From Pelotomaculum isophthalicicum JI (GTDB lineage: Bacteria; Bacillota; Desulfotomaculia; Desulfotomaculales; Pelotomaculaceae): DNA of 58,864 bases. The notes beneath the pieces are model-generated. The model had not been told where the DNA came from. It was given only the letters and a program-made list of their open reading frames with translations, and searched no databases. The DNA lies in NCBI RefSeq assembly GCF_029478095.1, contig NZ_JAKOAV010000023.1:1-58864 (forward strand), given 5' to 3'. Made by a program: the position numbers and the translations under genes. Positions 32,227 through 41,658 of the stretch are shown piece by piece (the first letter of the stretch is position 1; the number at the start of each line of letters is the position of its first letter).

Positions 32227-32382
32227 CTGTTTTCTTTAAATCCGGCAAACGCCGGTTATTGCCTGCAAATCATTATCTCTTGCGCTTTTCAATAAATTTT
32301 CATAAATAAGCAGGAAAAAAGCTAGTAATACAGAACACTTTATCATAGATATAAATTTTCATACATTAAAGGAGGAAAAAAA

Positions 32383-33084
32383 ATGGCCCACAGCGTAAGG
32401 TGGCTGGGACACGCCGCCTGTCAGATCACCACGGAAAAAGGAGTAGTTATTTTAATAGACCCCTGGATTACCGGTAACCCAAGCTGTCCAATAAAAAAGG
32501 AGGATATCAAACGGGCTGATCTAATACTGCTCACCCATGACCACTTCGATCATCTTGGAACTGATGTGCCGGATCTGGTAAAAGCCACCGGCGCCACATT
32601 AATAATACAGCCTGAGCTGGTGGAGCCACTCCAAAAAGCCGGAGTCAGCGCTGATAATATCATACATTACGGCATGGGAATGAATATCGGCGCCCAAGCG
32701 GAAATAGCGGGCGTCAAAGTGATCATGACCCATGCGTTTCACTCCTGCGCCGCCGGAAGCCCGGCGGGATACATCATTATTCTGGAAGACGGAAAAACCA
32801 TATACCACACCGGGGACACCGGTGTTTTCGATAGCATGAGGCTTTTTGGCGAAATATACAATATCGACCTAGCCCTTGTACCAATCGGGAGCGTCTTTAC
32901 CATGAACCCACTCCAGGCGGCGGTGAGCCTTTCCTTGATTAAACCGAAAGTCGCCATCCCTATTCATTACCAGACATTTCCCGTCCTGACCCAGGACGCG
33001 GGAGAATTTATTGATTTATCCTCGAAAAAGGCGCCTGAAGTAAAAGTTGAAGCAATCAAGCCGGGACAGGAAATACTTCTATAA
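32383..33084 (+). CDS. UPF0173 metal-dependent hydrolase (MBL fold)
   Basis: A 233-residue beta-lactamase-fold hydrolase of the YtkL/UPF0173 group. Metal ligands: HDHFDHLG (~51-58), the HAFHS histidine (~114), YHTGDTGVF (~142) and PIHYQTFP (~201). The ATG at 32383 follows AAAGGAGG. It is monocistronic and followed by a heptamer repeat and a bidirectional hairpin. Substrate unknown. Confidence 0.9.
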   Translation: MAHSVRWLGHAACQITTEKGVVILIDPWITGNPSCPIKKEDIKRADLILLTHDHFDHLGTDVPDLVKATGATLIIQPELVEPLQKAGVSADNIIHYGMGMNIGAQAEIAGVKVIMTHAFHSCAAGSPAGYIIILEDGKTIYHTGDTGVFDSMRLFGEIYNIDLALVPIGSVFTMNPLQAAVSLSLIKPKVAIPIHYQTFPVLTQDAGEFIDLSSKKAPEVKVEAIKPGQEILL

Positions 33085-33089
33085 GAACT

Positions 33090-33127
33090 CAGTAGTCAGT
33101 TGTCAGTAGCCAGTAGCCAGTAGTCAG
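33090..33127. repeat. Tandem heptamer repeat (CAGTAGY)
   Basis: Five consecutive 7-bp units, CAGTAGT, CAGTTGT, CAGTAGC, CAGTAGC and CAGTAGT, plus a trailing CAG. It lies five bases after the UPF0173 stop codon. Slipped-strand expansion would explain it. Confidence 0.9.
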
Positions 33128-33203
33128 GATTCAGAATGAGAGAATAGTTAGTAAAACAAAGCTCCATGGATGTTTAAAATCTGAACACCTGAATAAAACC
33201 TGT

Positions 33204-33240
33204 AAAGCCGTGCTGTTCGGAAAGGAAAAGCACGGCTTAT
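33204..33240. terminator. Shared terminator hairpin between convergent genes
   Basis: AAGCCGTGCT and AGCACGGCTT form a perfect 10-bp stem across a 14-base loop. It lies between the convergent UPF0173 and PBP1A genes and can serve both directions, though T-tracts are short. Confidence 0.65.
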
Positions 33241-33244
33241 TTAC

Positions 33245-35410
33245 TTAGGGAGATGATTTAACTGGTTGATTCGGTACCTTTTGTTCCTCAACCTGCGGTG
33301 TTGGCGTCATAGATTTTGCAGGTTCTTTTTTATCCTCCTTATCCTTGGCATCATTTTTACTTTTAGCATCATTTTGTTGTTGTTTTGTTTCCTCTTTGTT
33401 CTCTTCCCCTTGCTTGCCCGGTTCAACCTGCTTTGTTGAATTGCCCGGTTTCTTTTGATCATCTGCTTTCTTTTGTTCATCTTGGTTCTTCAACTCATCA
33501 AGTTTCTTTTGCTCTTCTTTTTGTTCTTCAGTTAACGGTTGAACAGCATAACCTCCGGTTGCCCTATTGTCAAGTCCCATGACGTTCGCCATCACCAGTC
33601 TGAATATTTCTGCCGGTTGATTGCCGCCGTAGGAAGTCAGGTAATGTTGTCTGTCCATGTTTCTCTCATCGTAGCCTATCCATACCGCGGTAGTGTACCG
33701 GTCCGTAAAGCCAACAAACCATGCGTCCTTGTTGCCTGATAAGCCACGGAACTCGGCCGTGTCCGGCAACTCGGTGGTACCCGTCTTCCCGGCTACTTGA
33801 GCGCCGCGAATGCCCGCCCTGGTCCCGGTTCCCGAATCTACAACCGTACGCAAGACATCTTTGATAAAATCAGCTGTCGATGCTTTTATCACCTGAGTAC
33901 CCTGGGGATGGCTGTAAACTGTTTGCCCTTGTCCGTCTTCGATGCGTTTAATTGCATATGGCTTGTTAAAAATACCTCTAGCTGGAAAAGTGGCATATGC
34001 CGCGGCCATTTGCAAGGGTGAAACCCCCTTGGTCAGTCCTCCCAGGGCTAATGGAAGGCAGCGGTCATCTTCCACCAGATCAAAACCCATTTTCTTGGCC
34101 ATCTCAAAACCCCGGTCAACCCCGATTTGGTTCAAAAGCCGGACTGCGGCAACATTTCGGGACCACTGCACGGCTGTACGGATGGTGATCGGCCCGTAAT
34201 AACCGCCGCCGGAATTATGCGGCTCGTAGCTGCCGACCTTGAACGGCGAGTCCGAAATCACTGAATCCGGGCTGTAACCGATTTCAAAAGCCGGCGCATA
34301 GACAGCAATCGGCTTAAATGCCGAACCAGGCTGCCTGGCTAACTGGGTAGCCCGGTTAAACCCGCGATTTGCGCCGTATTGTCTGCCTCCTACTAGAGCC
34401 TTTATAGCCCCGGTGCCGTTCTCTACCATGGCTACAGCCGCTTCAACCCTGTCGGAAGGGAATAAATCAGTTTGCGCGCATACTTGTTCGGCTTTCTTTT
34501 GAATATCCGGTTCCAGGGTAGTGTAGATTTTTAATCCACCTCTGAATATCTTATCGTTGCCAATCACATCCACTGCTTCATCCATGACGTAATCAATGAA
34601 ATAGGAATGGTAATTCTCCAGACTTACATCACTGCTCAGTTGGACAGGTTGTTGCTGCGCTTCCTGCCACTGGTACTTATTAATGTAGCCTTGTTCAACC
34701 ATCTTATCCAGCACAACATTCCGCCGCCGTTGAGCGCTATCCGGATTCAGATAAGGATCGTTGGCACTGGGCGCCTGAACCAGGGCGGCCAGCAGCGCGC
34801 CTTCAGCCAGTGTAAGTTCACTGGAATTTTTATTAAAATAGGCCCTTGACGCACTCTGGATACCATAAGCGCCTTCACCGAAATATACTCTGTTTAAGTA
34901 AAACTCCAGAATCTGGTCTTTGCTAAAGCGTCTTTCAAATTCCAGAGCAAGGACAGCCTCTCTCATTTTTCGCTGCAGAGTTTGTTCCGGCGATAAAAAG
35001 TACAACTTGATGACCTGCTGGGTAATCGTGCTGGCCCCTTCAGTAATCCGGCCTGATTTATAGTAACTGAACGTTGCGCGTAAAATAGCTTTGAGATCTA
35101 TTCCGCTGTGGCTGTAAAACCTTTCATCTTCAATGGCCACAAAAGCTTTTTGAATAAGATCCGGGACCTGGCTCAACGTAACCGGTGTACGGTTTATCTC
35201 ACCGTGAATTTCACAGAGCAGGTTGCCATTATCCTCATAAAGAAAAGAATTCTGGTCAAATACCGTCGATATGGCTTTTGTACTTGAGAAACCGGCCAAA
35301 ACCCAATTCGCGTAACAGTAACCCCAAATTAAAACCGGTGTGATCGCCAGAATGAACAGCGCGGGAATAAAAGCAATAATCTTTACAACGTTGCGCCAAC
35401 TTCCGGACAT
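33245..35410 (-). CDS. ponA: Penicillin-binding protein 1A (bifunctional class A PBP)
   Basis: A membrane-anchored peptidoglycan glycosyltransferase/transpeptidase. An N-terminal transmembrane helix is at ~8-32. The GT51 domain has the catalytic Glu in EDERFYSHSGID (~93) and GASTITQQVIKLYF. In the transpeptidase, SxxK is in RQPGSAFKPI (~362), SxN in VQWSRNVAAV (~420) and KTGTTE near ~540. The last ~80 residues are a low-complexity Lys/Gln/Glu/Asp/Pro tail, longer than in most relatives, probably disordered and wall-facing. The ATG at 35410 starts the protein. It is convergent with the UPF0173 gene and divergent from the cysteine-cluster gene. Confidence 0.95.
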   Translation of the reverse strand: MSGSWRNVVKIIAFIPALFILAITPVLIWGYCYANWVLAGFSSTKAISTVFDQNSFLYEDNGNLLCEIHGEINRTPVTLSQVPDLIQKAFVAIEDERFYSHSGIDLKAILRATFSYYKSGRITEGASTITQQVIKLYFLSPEQTLQRKMREAVLALEFERRFSKDQILEFYLNRVYFGEGAYGIQSASRAYFNKNSSELTLAEGALLAALVQAPSANDPYLNPDSAQRRRNVVLDKMVEQGYINKYQWQEAQQQPVQLSSDVSLENYHSYFIDYVMDEAVDVIGNDKIFRGGLKIYTTLEPDIQKKAEQVCAQTDLFPSDRVEAAVAMVENGTGAIKALVGGRQYGANRGFNRATQLARQPGSAFKPIAVYAPAFEIGYSPDSVISDSPFKVGSYEPHNSGGGYYGPITIRTAVQWSRNVAAVRLLNQIGVDRGFEMAKKMGFDLVEDDRCLPLALGGLTKGVSPLQMAAAYATFPARGIFNKPYAIKRIEDGQGQTVYSHPQGTQVIKASTADFIKDVLRTVVDSGTGTRAGIRGAQVAGKTGTTELPDTAEFRGLSGNKDAWFVGFTDRYTTAVWIGYDERNMDRQHYLTSYGGNQPAEIFRLVMANVMGLDNRATGGYAVQPLTEEQKEEQKKLDELKNQDEQKKADDQKKPGNSTKQVEPGKQGEENKEETKQQQNDAKSKNDAKDKEDKKEPAKSMTPTPQVEEQKVPNQPVKSSP

Positions 35411-35500
35411 ATTTTTTGTACCCCTCTGTTTTCAATATACATAATAATTATAACAACCTAAATCAATATATGCGGTGTTTTTTCATACCCTTACCTGTCA

Positions 35501-35553
35501 ACAAATTCGCTTGCAGTGACCTTTAAGCATATAACGCGGCCCTTGTTCGGCCC
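35501..35553 (+). repeat. Dispersed 53-bp intergenic repeat, copy 1
   Basis: Same 53-base unit as 46363-46415 and 49989-50041. It carries the invariant core ACCTTT-(3 bases)-CATATAACGCGGC and ends in two CGGCCC hexamers five bases apart. It lies between the divergent PBP1A and cysteine-cluster genes, in the plus orientation like the other copies. Confidence 0.9.
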
Positions 35554-35605
35554 TAAGCAACAAGGGAATGCTGCATGTCCCTAAGCAAGATGATATAATG
35601 AACAT

Positions 35606-36160
35606 ATGCCGGTGAAAACTATTGATTATCAAAAACTGTATAATATAACAGATATGCAGACACCACTAGAAGATGATTGCGGCAAGTTGTGCGGCAAAAT
35701 ATGTTGCCGCCCGGATAAGAACAATACTCTGGGAGTTTATTTATACCCGGGGGAAGAAGACATGTTTACCAAGGAAGAAGACTGGTTGTGTTGGGAACAG
35801 CGAAACCCTGTGGAAGATGACTTTCCAGCATCATGGAGCAACCCGGTATATTTTATCCGCTGTACCAAACCCTGCCCGAGGAAACATCGTCCGTTAAATT
35901 GCCGCTTTTTTCCCTTAGCGCCTCATTTATTAAAAGATAACACTCTTTTATTAATCTATGAAACATTGCGTTTGCCTTACAAATGCCCTTTAATAAAAAG
36001 AAAAATCCCGTTAAGAAAAGATTTCATCGACACAGTGGCCCATTGCTGGCAAGAATTGCTGAAAGATCAACGAGTACGTGATTTGGTGAAAATGGACTCA
36101 CGGGAACGTGAGAAAGAAGGAAAACATCCTTTTATTGTCCGCACAATATTACCGCAATGA
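35606..36160 (+). CDS. Cysteine-cluster protein (YkgJ-like)
   Basis: A 184-residue protein with a YkgJ-type zinc/iron cysteine pattern: CGKLCGKICC (~25-34), IRCTKPCPRKHRPLNCRFFP (~84-103) and single later cysteines at KCPL and HCW. The family function is not settled; a putative metal-chelating role is usual. A TATAAT at 35594-35599 ends six bases before the ATG and there is no Shine-Dalgarno sequence, so the mRNA may be leaderless. Confidence 0.65.
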   Translation: MPVKTIDYQKLYNITDMQTPLEDDCGKLCGKICCRPDKNNTLGVYLYPGEEDMFTKEEDWLCWEQRNPVEDDFPASWSNPVYFIRCTKPCPRKHRPLNCRFFPLAPHLLKDNTLLLIYETLRLPYKCPLIKRKIPLRKDFIDTVAHCWQELLKDQRVRDLVKMDSREREKEGKHPFIVRTILPQ

Positions 36161-36229
36161 TGATTACGCCCCCATAATTAACCTGTGAAGCAACTTTATC
36201 ACAATCAATATTTTATACCTTTTTAAAGA

Positions 36230-37273
36230 TTACTTTTTAATAAAATATGGCCTGACCTCTTTGCCCAAATCTTCCGGCAAAACAACTGACACAGGTTCTT
36301 GTAATACTGTCTGGAAGAAATTTATATCAGGCGCGTAATCCCTGGTATTGAGGTAAGTCCTCGGCACGATCCGGAAGTGGGCGGGAAAAAACTTTTGACC
36401 TGCGGCGCCCCAAAATAACGAAGCGTTAAAACTGTAAATGCCGTTTTCAAGATAATAACAAAATACTTTTTGGACACCTGAAACAAGGTGCCGGACTTGT
36501 GCATCCGTAAAATCTTCTATACAAAAGACACCTGGAAAGACACATATGATTTCACCGAGAACACCTAGTGAAACAAAAGACGCCAGCCAGTGTGCGTCTC
36601 CGACTTGACCGATATACCTGTCTTTATGCTTATGTTCCTCTTCTATCAATTCAGTCCAGTAATCTACCTGATGGTTATTATAAAATAACTCCGCCGCCCT
36701 GTACTCATCTGTAAACTGATTTCCCGGGCGTTCCGTGGCAAAATATTGCTGGTGCGGGTGAACCAGCCCGCCCCCTGAAGGCGGCATGTAATTCCAGGCC
36801 ATCACCTGATATGGTATTGAGGGGCTTTTCCCCTTAACTTTTTTAAGAAAATCAATCCCAAGATAAAACGAGTTATATAATTTTTCGTCATCAAAGTTTT
36901 TTAAAGAAACAACATGGTCGTTGGTCATAATGACAACTGAACTGTAAACATCATATGGAAACAGATTGGGAACAAGCAAAGCCTCTCCCATGGCCAGGCG
37001 GCCCTCTTGAAACAATCCCTCAGGGAACATGGGTGTGACATGGTTCTTCTTGTCGCCACAAAATGGACAAAAGCCTTTAATCTGCGGCTCCAAGTATTTT
37101 TCTATATCCAGTTTCTGCGGCTTTATCGCCCCAAAGTGCGAAAAGTGACCCGTTCTACCGGTAAGAGGATCAATACGCACCTGTGATTTTATTGTTGTTG
37201 GCTGAAAATCCGCGCGCGGGTCAAGGAATGTGTTTTCCACATTAGTAATTTGAAAAGCAATTTTTGAGGCCAC
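36230..37273 (-). CDS. GalT-like nucleotidyltransferase (HIT superfamily)
   Basis: A 347-residue protein related to galactose-1-phosphate uridylyltransferases. It has a zinc-site-like CPFCGDKKNH (~68-77) and the active-site type motif GGLVHPHQQYF (~168), matching HPHxQ with histidine as nucleophile. It is divergent from canonical GalT and belongs to a small, uncharacterised clade. It starts 16 bases after metH with GTG at 37273, so it is probably the last gene of the methionine synthase operon. The nucleotide sugar or phosphate substrate is unknown. Confidence 0.65.
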   Translation of the reverse strand: MASKIAFQITNVENTFLDPRADFQPTTIKSQVRIDPLTGRTGHFSHFGAIKPQKLDIEKYLEPQIKGFCPFCGDKKNHVTPMFPEGLFQEGRLAMGEALLVPNLFPYDVYSSVVIMTNDHVVSLKNFDDEKLYNSFYLGIDFLKKVKGKSPSIPYQVMAWNYMPPSGGGLVHPHQQYFATERPGNQFTDEYRAAELFYNNHQVDYWTELIEEEHKHKDRYIGQVGDAHWLASFVSLGVLGEIICVFPGVFCIEDFTDAQVRHLVSGVQKVFCYYLENGIYSFNASLFWGAAGQKFFPAHFRIVPRTYLNTRDYAPDINFFQTVLQEPVSVVLPEDLGKEVRPYFIKK

Positions 37274-37288
37274 CCCGATCCCCCTCTC

Positions 37289-39706
37289 TTATTCCTGCCC
37301 GGTTAATTTTTTCGCGAGCTTAACCGCCTCATAAGCGTCCTTCGCGTAGCCGTCCGCCCCGATTTCCCTCGCGTAACTATCATTGACCACCGCTCCGCCA
37401 ATCATAAATTTCACGTCCAGCCCTTCACTCCTGGCAAGCTCCACCACAGTTCTCATTTCAACCATGGTGGTTGTCAGCAAGGCGGAAAGTCCGATGATTT
37501 GCGCCTTCAAATCTCTTGACTCGCTGATAATCCTTTCGGCGCTCACATTCTTACCCAAATCATGCACCGTAAACCCATTGTTTCTCAGCATCAACCCCAC
37601 GATGTTTTTCCCGATATCATGAATGTCACCTTTTACTGTCGCGAGAACGATAACCGGACTGTTTTTGCCGCTGCTCTCCCGGTCTCCGGCAAGGAAGGGC
37701 GCCAAGTAGTCAAAAGCTGTTTTCATCGCCTCGGCGCTTTGGATAAGCTGCGGCAGGAAATATTTTCTCTCTTCGTAAAGATGACCCACCCTGGTAATGG
37801 CAGGTATCATATAGCCATCAATGATCGTGCCGGGTTTGGCGCCTTCCGCCAGCGCCTCCTTGATTAAATCAACAATATTCTCCCTGTCTCCCTCAAGTAT
37901 GGACTGATTGATTTTATCCACTGTTTTCAAATTGTTTTTTGGCTCGACTTTTTTTGGCTTTTCCACGCTGCCGTCACTGTACCTGCCAATATATGTCAAG
38001 CTGTTTTTATCCCGAGCGGTTAAAACGTCGCTAGCCGCCTTAATACCCATAATCATTTCACTGGAGGGATTAGCTATGGCCATAGATAATCCATTACCAA
38101 TCCCCATGGCTAGAAATGCCGAGTTGATGTAACCTCTCTCAGGCAAACCAAAGGAAACGTTGGACAGCCCGGCGATGGTGGCGCAACCAAGCGTCCCGGC
38201 ACACCACCTGATAACTTTTAATGTTTCTTCCGCCGCGTTCTGATTTGAAGAAACCGACATAACCAGTCCATCCACCACGATGTCACTATTTTCAAAGTCA
38301 TACTTTTTAGCTTCACTGATAATGTTTTGAATTATTTCATACCTTTCCCGCGCTTGCTCCGGAACACCCTCGTCGTTTAAAGGAAGCAATATAAACATGG
38401 CTCCATATTTGCGCGCGATAGGCAGCATTCGTTGGATCTTCGATTTTTCCGCCGATATCGAATTAATCAAAGCTCTGCCGGGATATATTCTCAGGGCGGC
38501 CTCGAGAACGTCGGGAGAGGAAGAATCCAGACATAAAGGGCACTCCACAACATTGCTCAATAACTTGACAACTTCCACCATGGTTTTTTTCTCGTCAATG
38601 CCGGGCATTCCCACGTTAACATCCAGGATCTCCGCGCCGTTTTCCACCTGCTCCGCGGCTAAACGCCTGACTTCGGTATACTTGCCGTTCCGCAGCTCTT
38701 CACTGAGCTTCTTTTTGCCGGTTGGATTGATCCTTTCTCCCACAACCGTCACCGGATAAGTTTCTCCAAAAAAAACAGTTCTTCTGGAAGAAGTCAGCGC
38801 CCGGTAAGGTTTAGGCTCCCGCCCGACGGGCTTTAGCCCCGCAATATTTTCTTTTGCTCTTTTTATATGCTGGGGAGTGGTCCCGCAGCATCCCCCGATC
38901 AACCCCGCTCCTTTAGCGACGAAATCAACCGCATATTGGCCGAATTCCGCAGGTTCCATGTCAAAAACCGTGCACCCGTCCACCAGTTTCGGCAATCCCG
39001 CGTTGGGTTTCACCATAATCGGAACCTTTGCGTACGGCATCATGAGCTCAACTACCTTCAACATATCCTTGGGCCCGGTAGAGCAATTAGCGCCAACGGC
39101 ATCGGCGCCCAAGCTTTGCAGAGTAATAAGCACCGTAACAGGATCGCTCTCAGTCAGGGTTTTGGCACTGGTATCAAAAGTCATGCTGGCGATAACCGGC
39201 AGGTCACAAGTTTCCTTGACAGCCAGCACGGCGGCCCTGGTTTCTTGCAGATCGATCATGGTTTCGATAACAAAAAGATCAACGCCGCCTTCCAACAGCC
39301 CCTGAACCTGCTCTTTATAGACATCCACAATATCATTAAATTTCACATCGCCAAATGGCTCCACAAATTGTCCTGTCGGCGCGAGGTCACCCGCGACCAA
39401 ACATTTTGCGCCGGCTGTTTCTTTAGATATCCTGGCAAGTTCCCTGTTAAATTCCAAAACCCTGTCCTGAAGTCCGAATTCTTTTAATTTAATCCTGTTT
39501 CCGCCGAAGGTGCAGGCCAGAATGATATCAGCGCCCGCCGCAATATATTCACTCTGAATTTCTCTAAGGACATCAGGATGTTCCAACACCCACTGTTCGG
39601 GGCACGCCTCCTTCGGTATACCTCTTTTATGAAGCTCGGTTCCCGTCGCGCCGTCTAATAATACAATTTTCCCTTCCACCATTTGTCTGAATGAATCTTT
39701 ATTCAT
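37289..39706 (-). CDS. metH: Cobalamin-dependent methionine synthase core (MetH without activation domain)
   Basis: Transfers methyl from methyltetrahydrofolate through cobalamin to homocysteine. An 805-residue protein with three modules: homocysteine-binding barrel (~1-295; LLDGATGTELHKRG, zinc Cys pair in GGCCGTTP at ~274), pterin-binding barrel (~315-570; VVGERINPTGKKK) and the cap plus B12-binding domain (~600-805; GDIHDIGKNIVG at ~697 with the cobalt-ligating histidine). The C-terminal SAM-dependent reactivation domain of E. coli MetH is absent; it is encoded separately just upstream. The ATG at 39706 overlaps the end of that gene. Confidence 0.95.
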   Translation of the reverse strand: MNKDSFRQMVEGKIVLLDGATGTELHKRGIPKEACPEQWVLEHPDVLREIQSEYIAAGADIILACTFGGNRIKLKEFGLQDRVLEFNRELARISKETAGAKCLVAGDLAPTGQFVEPFGDVKFNDIVDVYKEQVQGLLEGGVDLFVIETMIDLQETRAAVLAVKETCDLPVIASMTFDTSAKTLTESDPVTVLITLQSLGADAVGANCSTGPKDMLKVVELMMPYAKVPIMVKPNAGLPKLVDGCTVFDMEPAEFGQYAVDFVAKGAGLIGGCCGTTPQHIKRAKENIAGLKPVGREPKPYRALTSSRRTVFFGETYPVTVVGERINPTGKKKLSEELRNGKYTEVRRLAAEQVENGAEILDVNVGMPGIDEKKTMVEVVKLLSNVVECPLCLDSSSPDVLEAALRIYPGRALINSISAEKSKIQRMLPIARKYGAMFILLPLNDEGVPEQARERYEIIQNIISEAKKYDFENSDIVVDGLVMSVSSNQNAAEETLKVIRWCAGTLGCATIAGLSNVSFGLPERGYINSAFLAMGIGNGLSMAIANPSSEMIMGIKAASDVLTARDKNSLTYIGRYSDGSVEKPKKVEPKNNLKTVDKINQSILEGDRENIVDLIKEALAEGAKPGTIIDGYMIPAITRVGHLYEERKYFLPQLIQSAEAMKTAFDYLAPFLAGDRESSGKNSPVIVLATVKGDIHDIGKNIVGLMLRNNGFTVHDLGKNVSAERIISESRDLKAQIIGLSALLTTTMVEMRTVVELARSEGLDVKFMIGGAVVNDSYAREIGADGYAKDAYEAVKLAKKLTGQE

Positions 39707-40334
39707 ATGACACCTCAATCCCCGCAATCGCTATAACTGATTTTTCCGGTTCAAGCATAAATTTTTCTGTTATAGAAATATCAATTCTTTTAAGATCTAG
39801 AATATCGTAAATAACCTTTTGATGATAAAGGTTTAAATCTCCGTAACCAGGGCTGAACCTGCGTTTTGTCAGGGCTTTCCCTTTTATTTTTATTGTTTTG
39901 TTTATAAAGCTCATCATCCAGTCTAAGGCCGTATCCACAACCTGGGATGCCACCGCGTCAAAGACAAGGCCCGAAGACGCGTTGCCGTTATTCATCGCTC
40001 CGGTAATTGTATCGCTGATTTCTCTCCCCAAGGTGGATGACATAAAAACAACTTCACTACTATGATATAAAAAAGCCGATAGCTTTTCACTGATTAGTTC
40101 AATGCCGTTTTCTAATACGACCTTATTCGCTGAACGCTTATTAATTTTGCTACGGCAAAAAGCTCCCCTCGCATTACATAGAAGGAGCGCTCTTTTTACC
40201 GCAGCATCTATGAACATGTTATCTTTTTCACTGATTGCTGTTATTCCTTTCCTGTATCCTAACCTGGCAAGTATTAAATTCCGGTTGGGCTCAACAGGAA
40301 TATGTTCAAAATATTTAACGTCCGGGGCTTTCAA
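39699..40334 (-). CDS. MetH reactivation-domain protein (stand-alone)
   Basis: A 211-residue protein resembling the C-terminal activation region of cobalamin-dependent methionine synthase, with the hallmark RFSPGYGDLNLYHQ (~161-174) that binds SAM and GAMNNGN/FDAVASQVVDTALDWM upstream. It would remethylate cob(II)alamin on the MetH core using SAM and an electron donor. TTG at 40334 is the start, with GGTG upstream. It overlaps metH by eight bases, so both are translated together. This split arrangement is known in Clostridia. Confidence 0.85.
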   Translation of the reverse strand: MKAPDVKYFEHIPVEPNRNLILARLGYRKGITAISEKDNMFIDAAVKRALLLCNARGAFCRSKINKRSANKVVLENGIELISEKLSAFLYHSSEVVFMSSTLGREISDTITGAMNNGNASSGLVFDAVASQVVDTALDWMMSFINKTIKIKGKALTKRRFSPGYGDLNLYHQKVIYDILDLKRIDISITEKFMLEPEKSVIAIAGIEVSYE

Positions 40335-40473
40335 ATATATACTTACACCACCGTTTATAATAATGTTGTATATTTCGCAGCCTTAATCCAATTTTCCTGC
40401 TATAATCAATATTCAACTATGGCAATAATGTTAAAAATAATCAGTTGGAGAGTTAAAAAGGTATCCGCCTGTT

Positions 40474-41577
40474 CTAATGATAAAGGTTATAGTCCGCATG
40501 CATTTTGCGTTCATGGTCATAGGACGGGATAAAATCGGCTTGCCGGTCGACAAACATTGTTTCGCCTTCGCGAATTGCTTCAAGAATTTGGAATATCGTG
40601 TAAGTATCGCCGAATTCCAGTTCGGGTGTGACAGAAATCGGTTCATTTCCAGTTATAGCTTGGTACAAATTAAGGAGTTCGTTGTAATAACCCCGCTGCT
40701 TCCGGTACGGTATTTGTTCCACATGGCCATCGTTATAAGCGATATTTACTGTTCCGCAATCTCTTTCCTCTAAATAAATCATTCCTTTGGTGCCAAATAT
40801 CCGCAACCCTAACCATGGTCTTTGCATTTCCTTTCCCCTACAGAAAAACGAAAACTGGCCAATCAGACCACTCTTAAAAAGCATATTGACACAAATAACT
40901 GAATAAGGAGAAAAATCATATTCCTGGGGAACTCCAAACCCCTGCACCTTTTCAATCGCGCCCAAAATATGTCTTAACGCGGCGATATCATGAACACCGG
41001 TATCCAAGATGGCGCCGCCGGGAAATTCCGGGTGCTGACGCCATTCTGTGGCGGGGAACTTGTTCATATTCATATCTTCCAGAAAATTAACCACCCTGTT
41101 TTGCATGAAATATAAAACATCGCCAATTCTTCCCCCGTTAATATAATCCCTGATTATATTAATCTCCTCATTATATCTATAGTTCTCTGTAATCATGATT
41201 GGCACATGGTATTTTTCCGGCAACTGCATGGCCGATTTGGCTTCCTCAGGGGTTGCGGCAAGCGGTTTTTCACAAATAATCCACTTCCGGGAACCGGTTA
41301 TCAATGACGCGACTTCCTCAGTAATTTTATAATTTAGCTCGATCGGGACCATAATATCAATGACATCAAGATCGTCCCTGACTACCATGCTCCGGTATTC
41401 GGAGTAATCTTTTTGTTGAACGAGATTCAATTTTTTCACCCAATAATTAGCCTTTTGGGGATCCAGATCACATATGGCGGCTATTTCGAATTTATCCGAA
41501 AGTTCCCGGTAAGCCGGGTAATGCAGCTGTTCAAAAGCCATCCCGGCGCCGATAATCCCGACTCTTATTTTTTTCAT
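40474..41577 (-). CDS. Gfo/Idh/MocA-family oxidoreductase
   Basis: A 367-residue NAD(P)-dependent sugar- or cyclitol-type dehydrogenase. It has the Rossmann start VGIIGAGMAFEQLHYPAY (~5-22), the family signature CEKPLAATPEEAKSAM (~89) and a C-terminal alpha/beta domain with VHDIAALRHILG (active-site type histidine, ~190). The ATG at 41577 follows GAGGTGG. It is monocistronic and divergent from an MFS transporter gene (82 bases apart), so they may handle the same metabolite. Confidence 0.85.
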   Translation of the reverse strand: MKKIRVGIIGAGMAFEQLHYPAYRELSDKFEIAAICDLDPQKANYWVKKLNLVQQKDYSEYRSMVVRDDLDVIDIMVPIELNYKITEEVASLITGSRKWIICEKPLAATPEEAKSAMQLPEKYHVPIMITENYRYNEEINIIRDYINGGRIGDVLYFMQNRVVNFLEDMNMNKFPATEWRQHPEFPGGAILDTGVHDIAALRHILGAIEKVQGFGVPQEYDFSPYSVICVNMLFKSGLIGQFSFFCRGKEMQRPWLGLRIFGTKGMIYLEERDCGTVNIAYNDGHVEQIPYRKQRGYYNELLNLYQAITGNEPISVTPELEFGDTYTIFQILEAIREGETMFVDRQADFIPSYDHERKMHADYNLYH

Positions 41578-41658
41578 ATTAACCACCTCGTTTGTTAGTC
41601 TCAATTATTATTGTTCCCCAACAATAAAATCATATTAAAACATTTGGGAGGGACTCTC

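Noticed and set aside
40335-40473. Cobalamin or SAM riboswitch upstream of the methionine synthase operon
   Set aside because: The 139-base gap is too short for a cobalamin aptamer and shows no B12-box or SAM-I core motifs.
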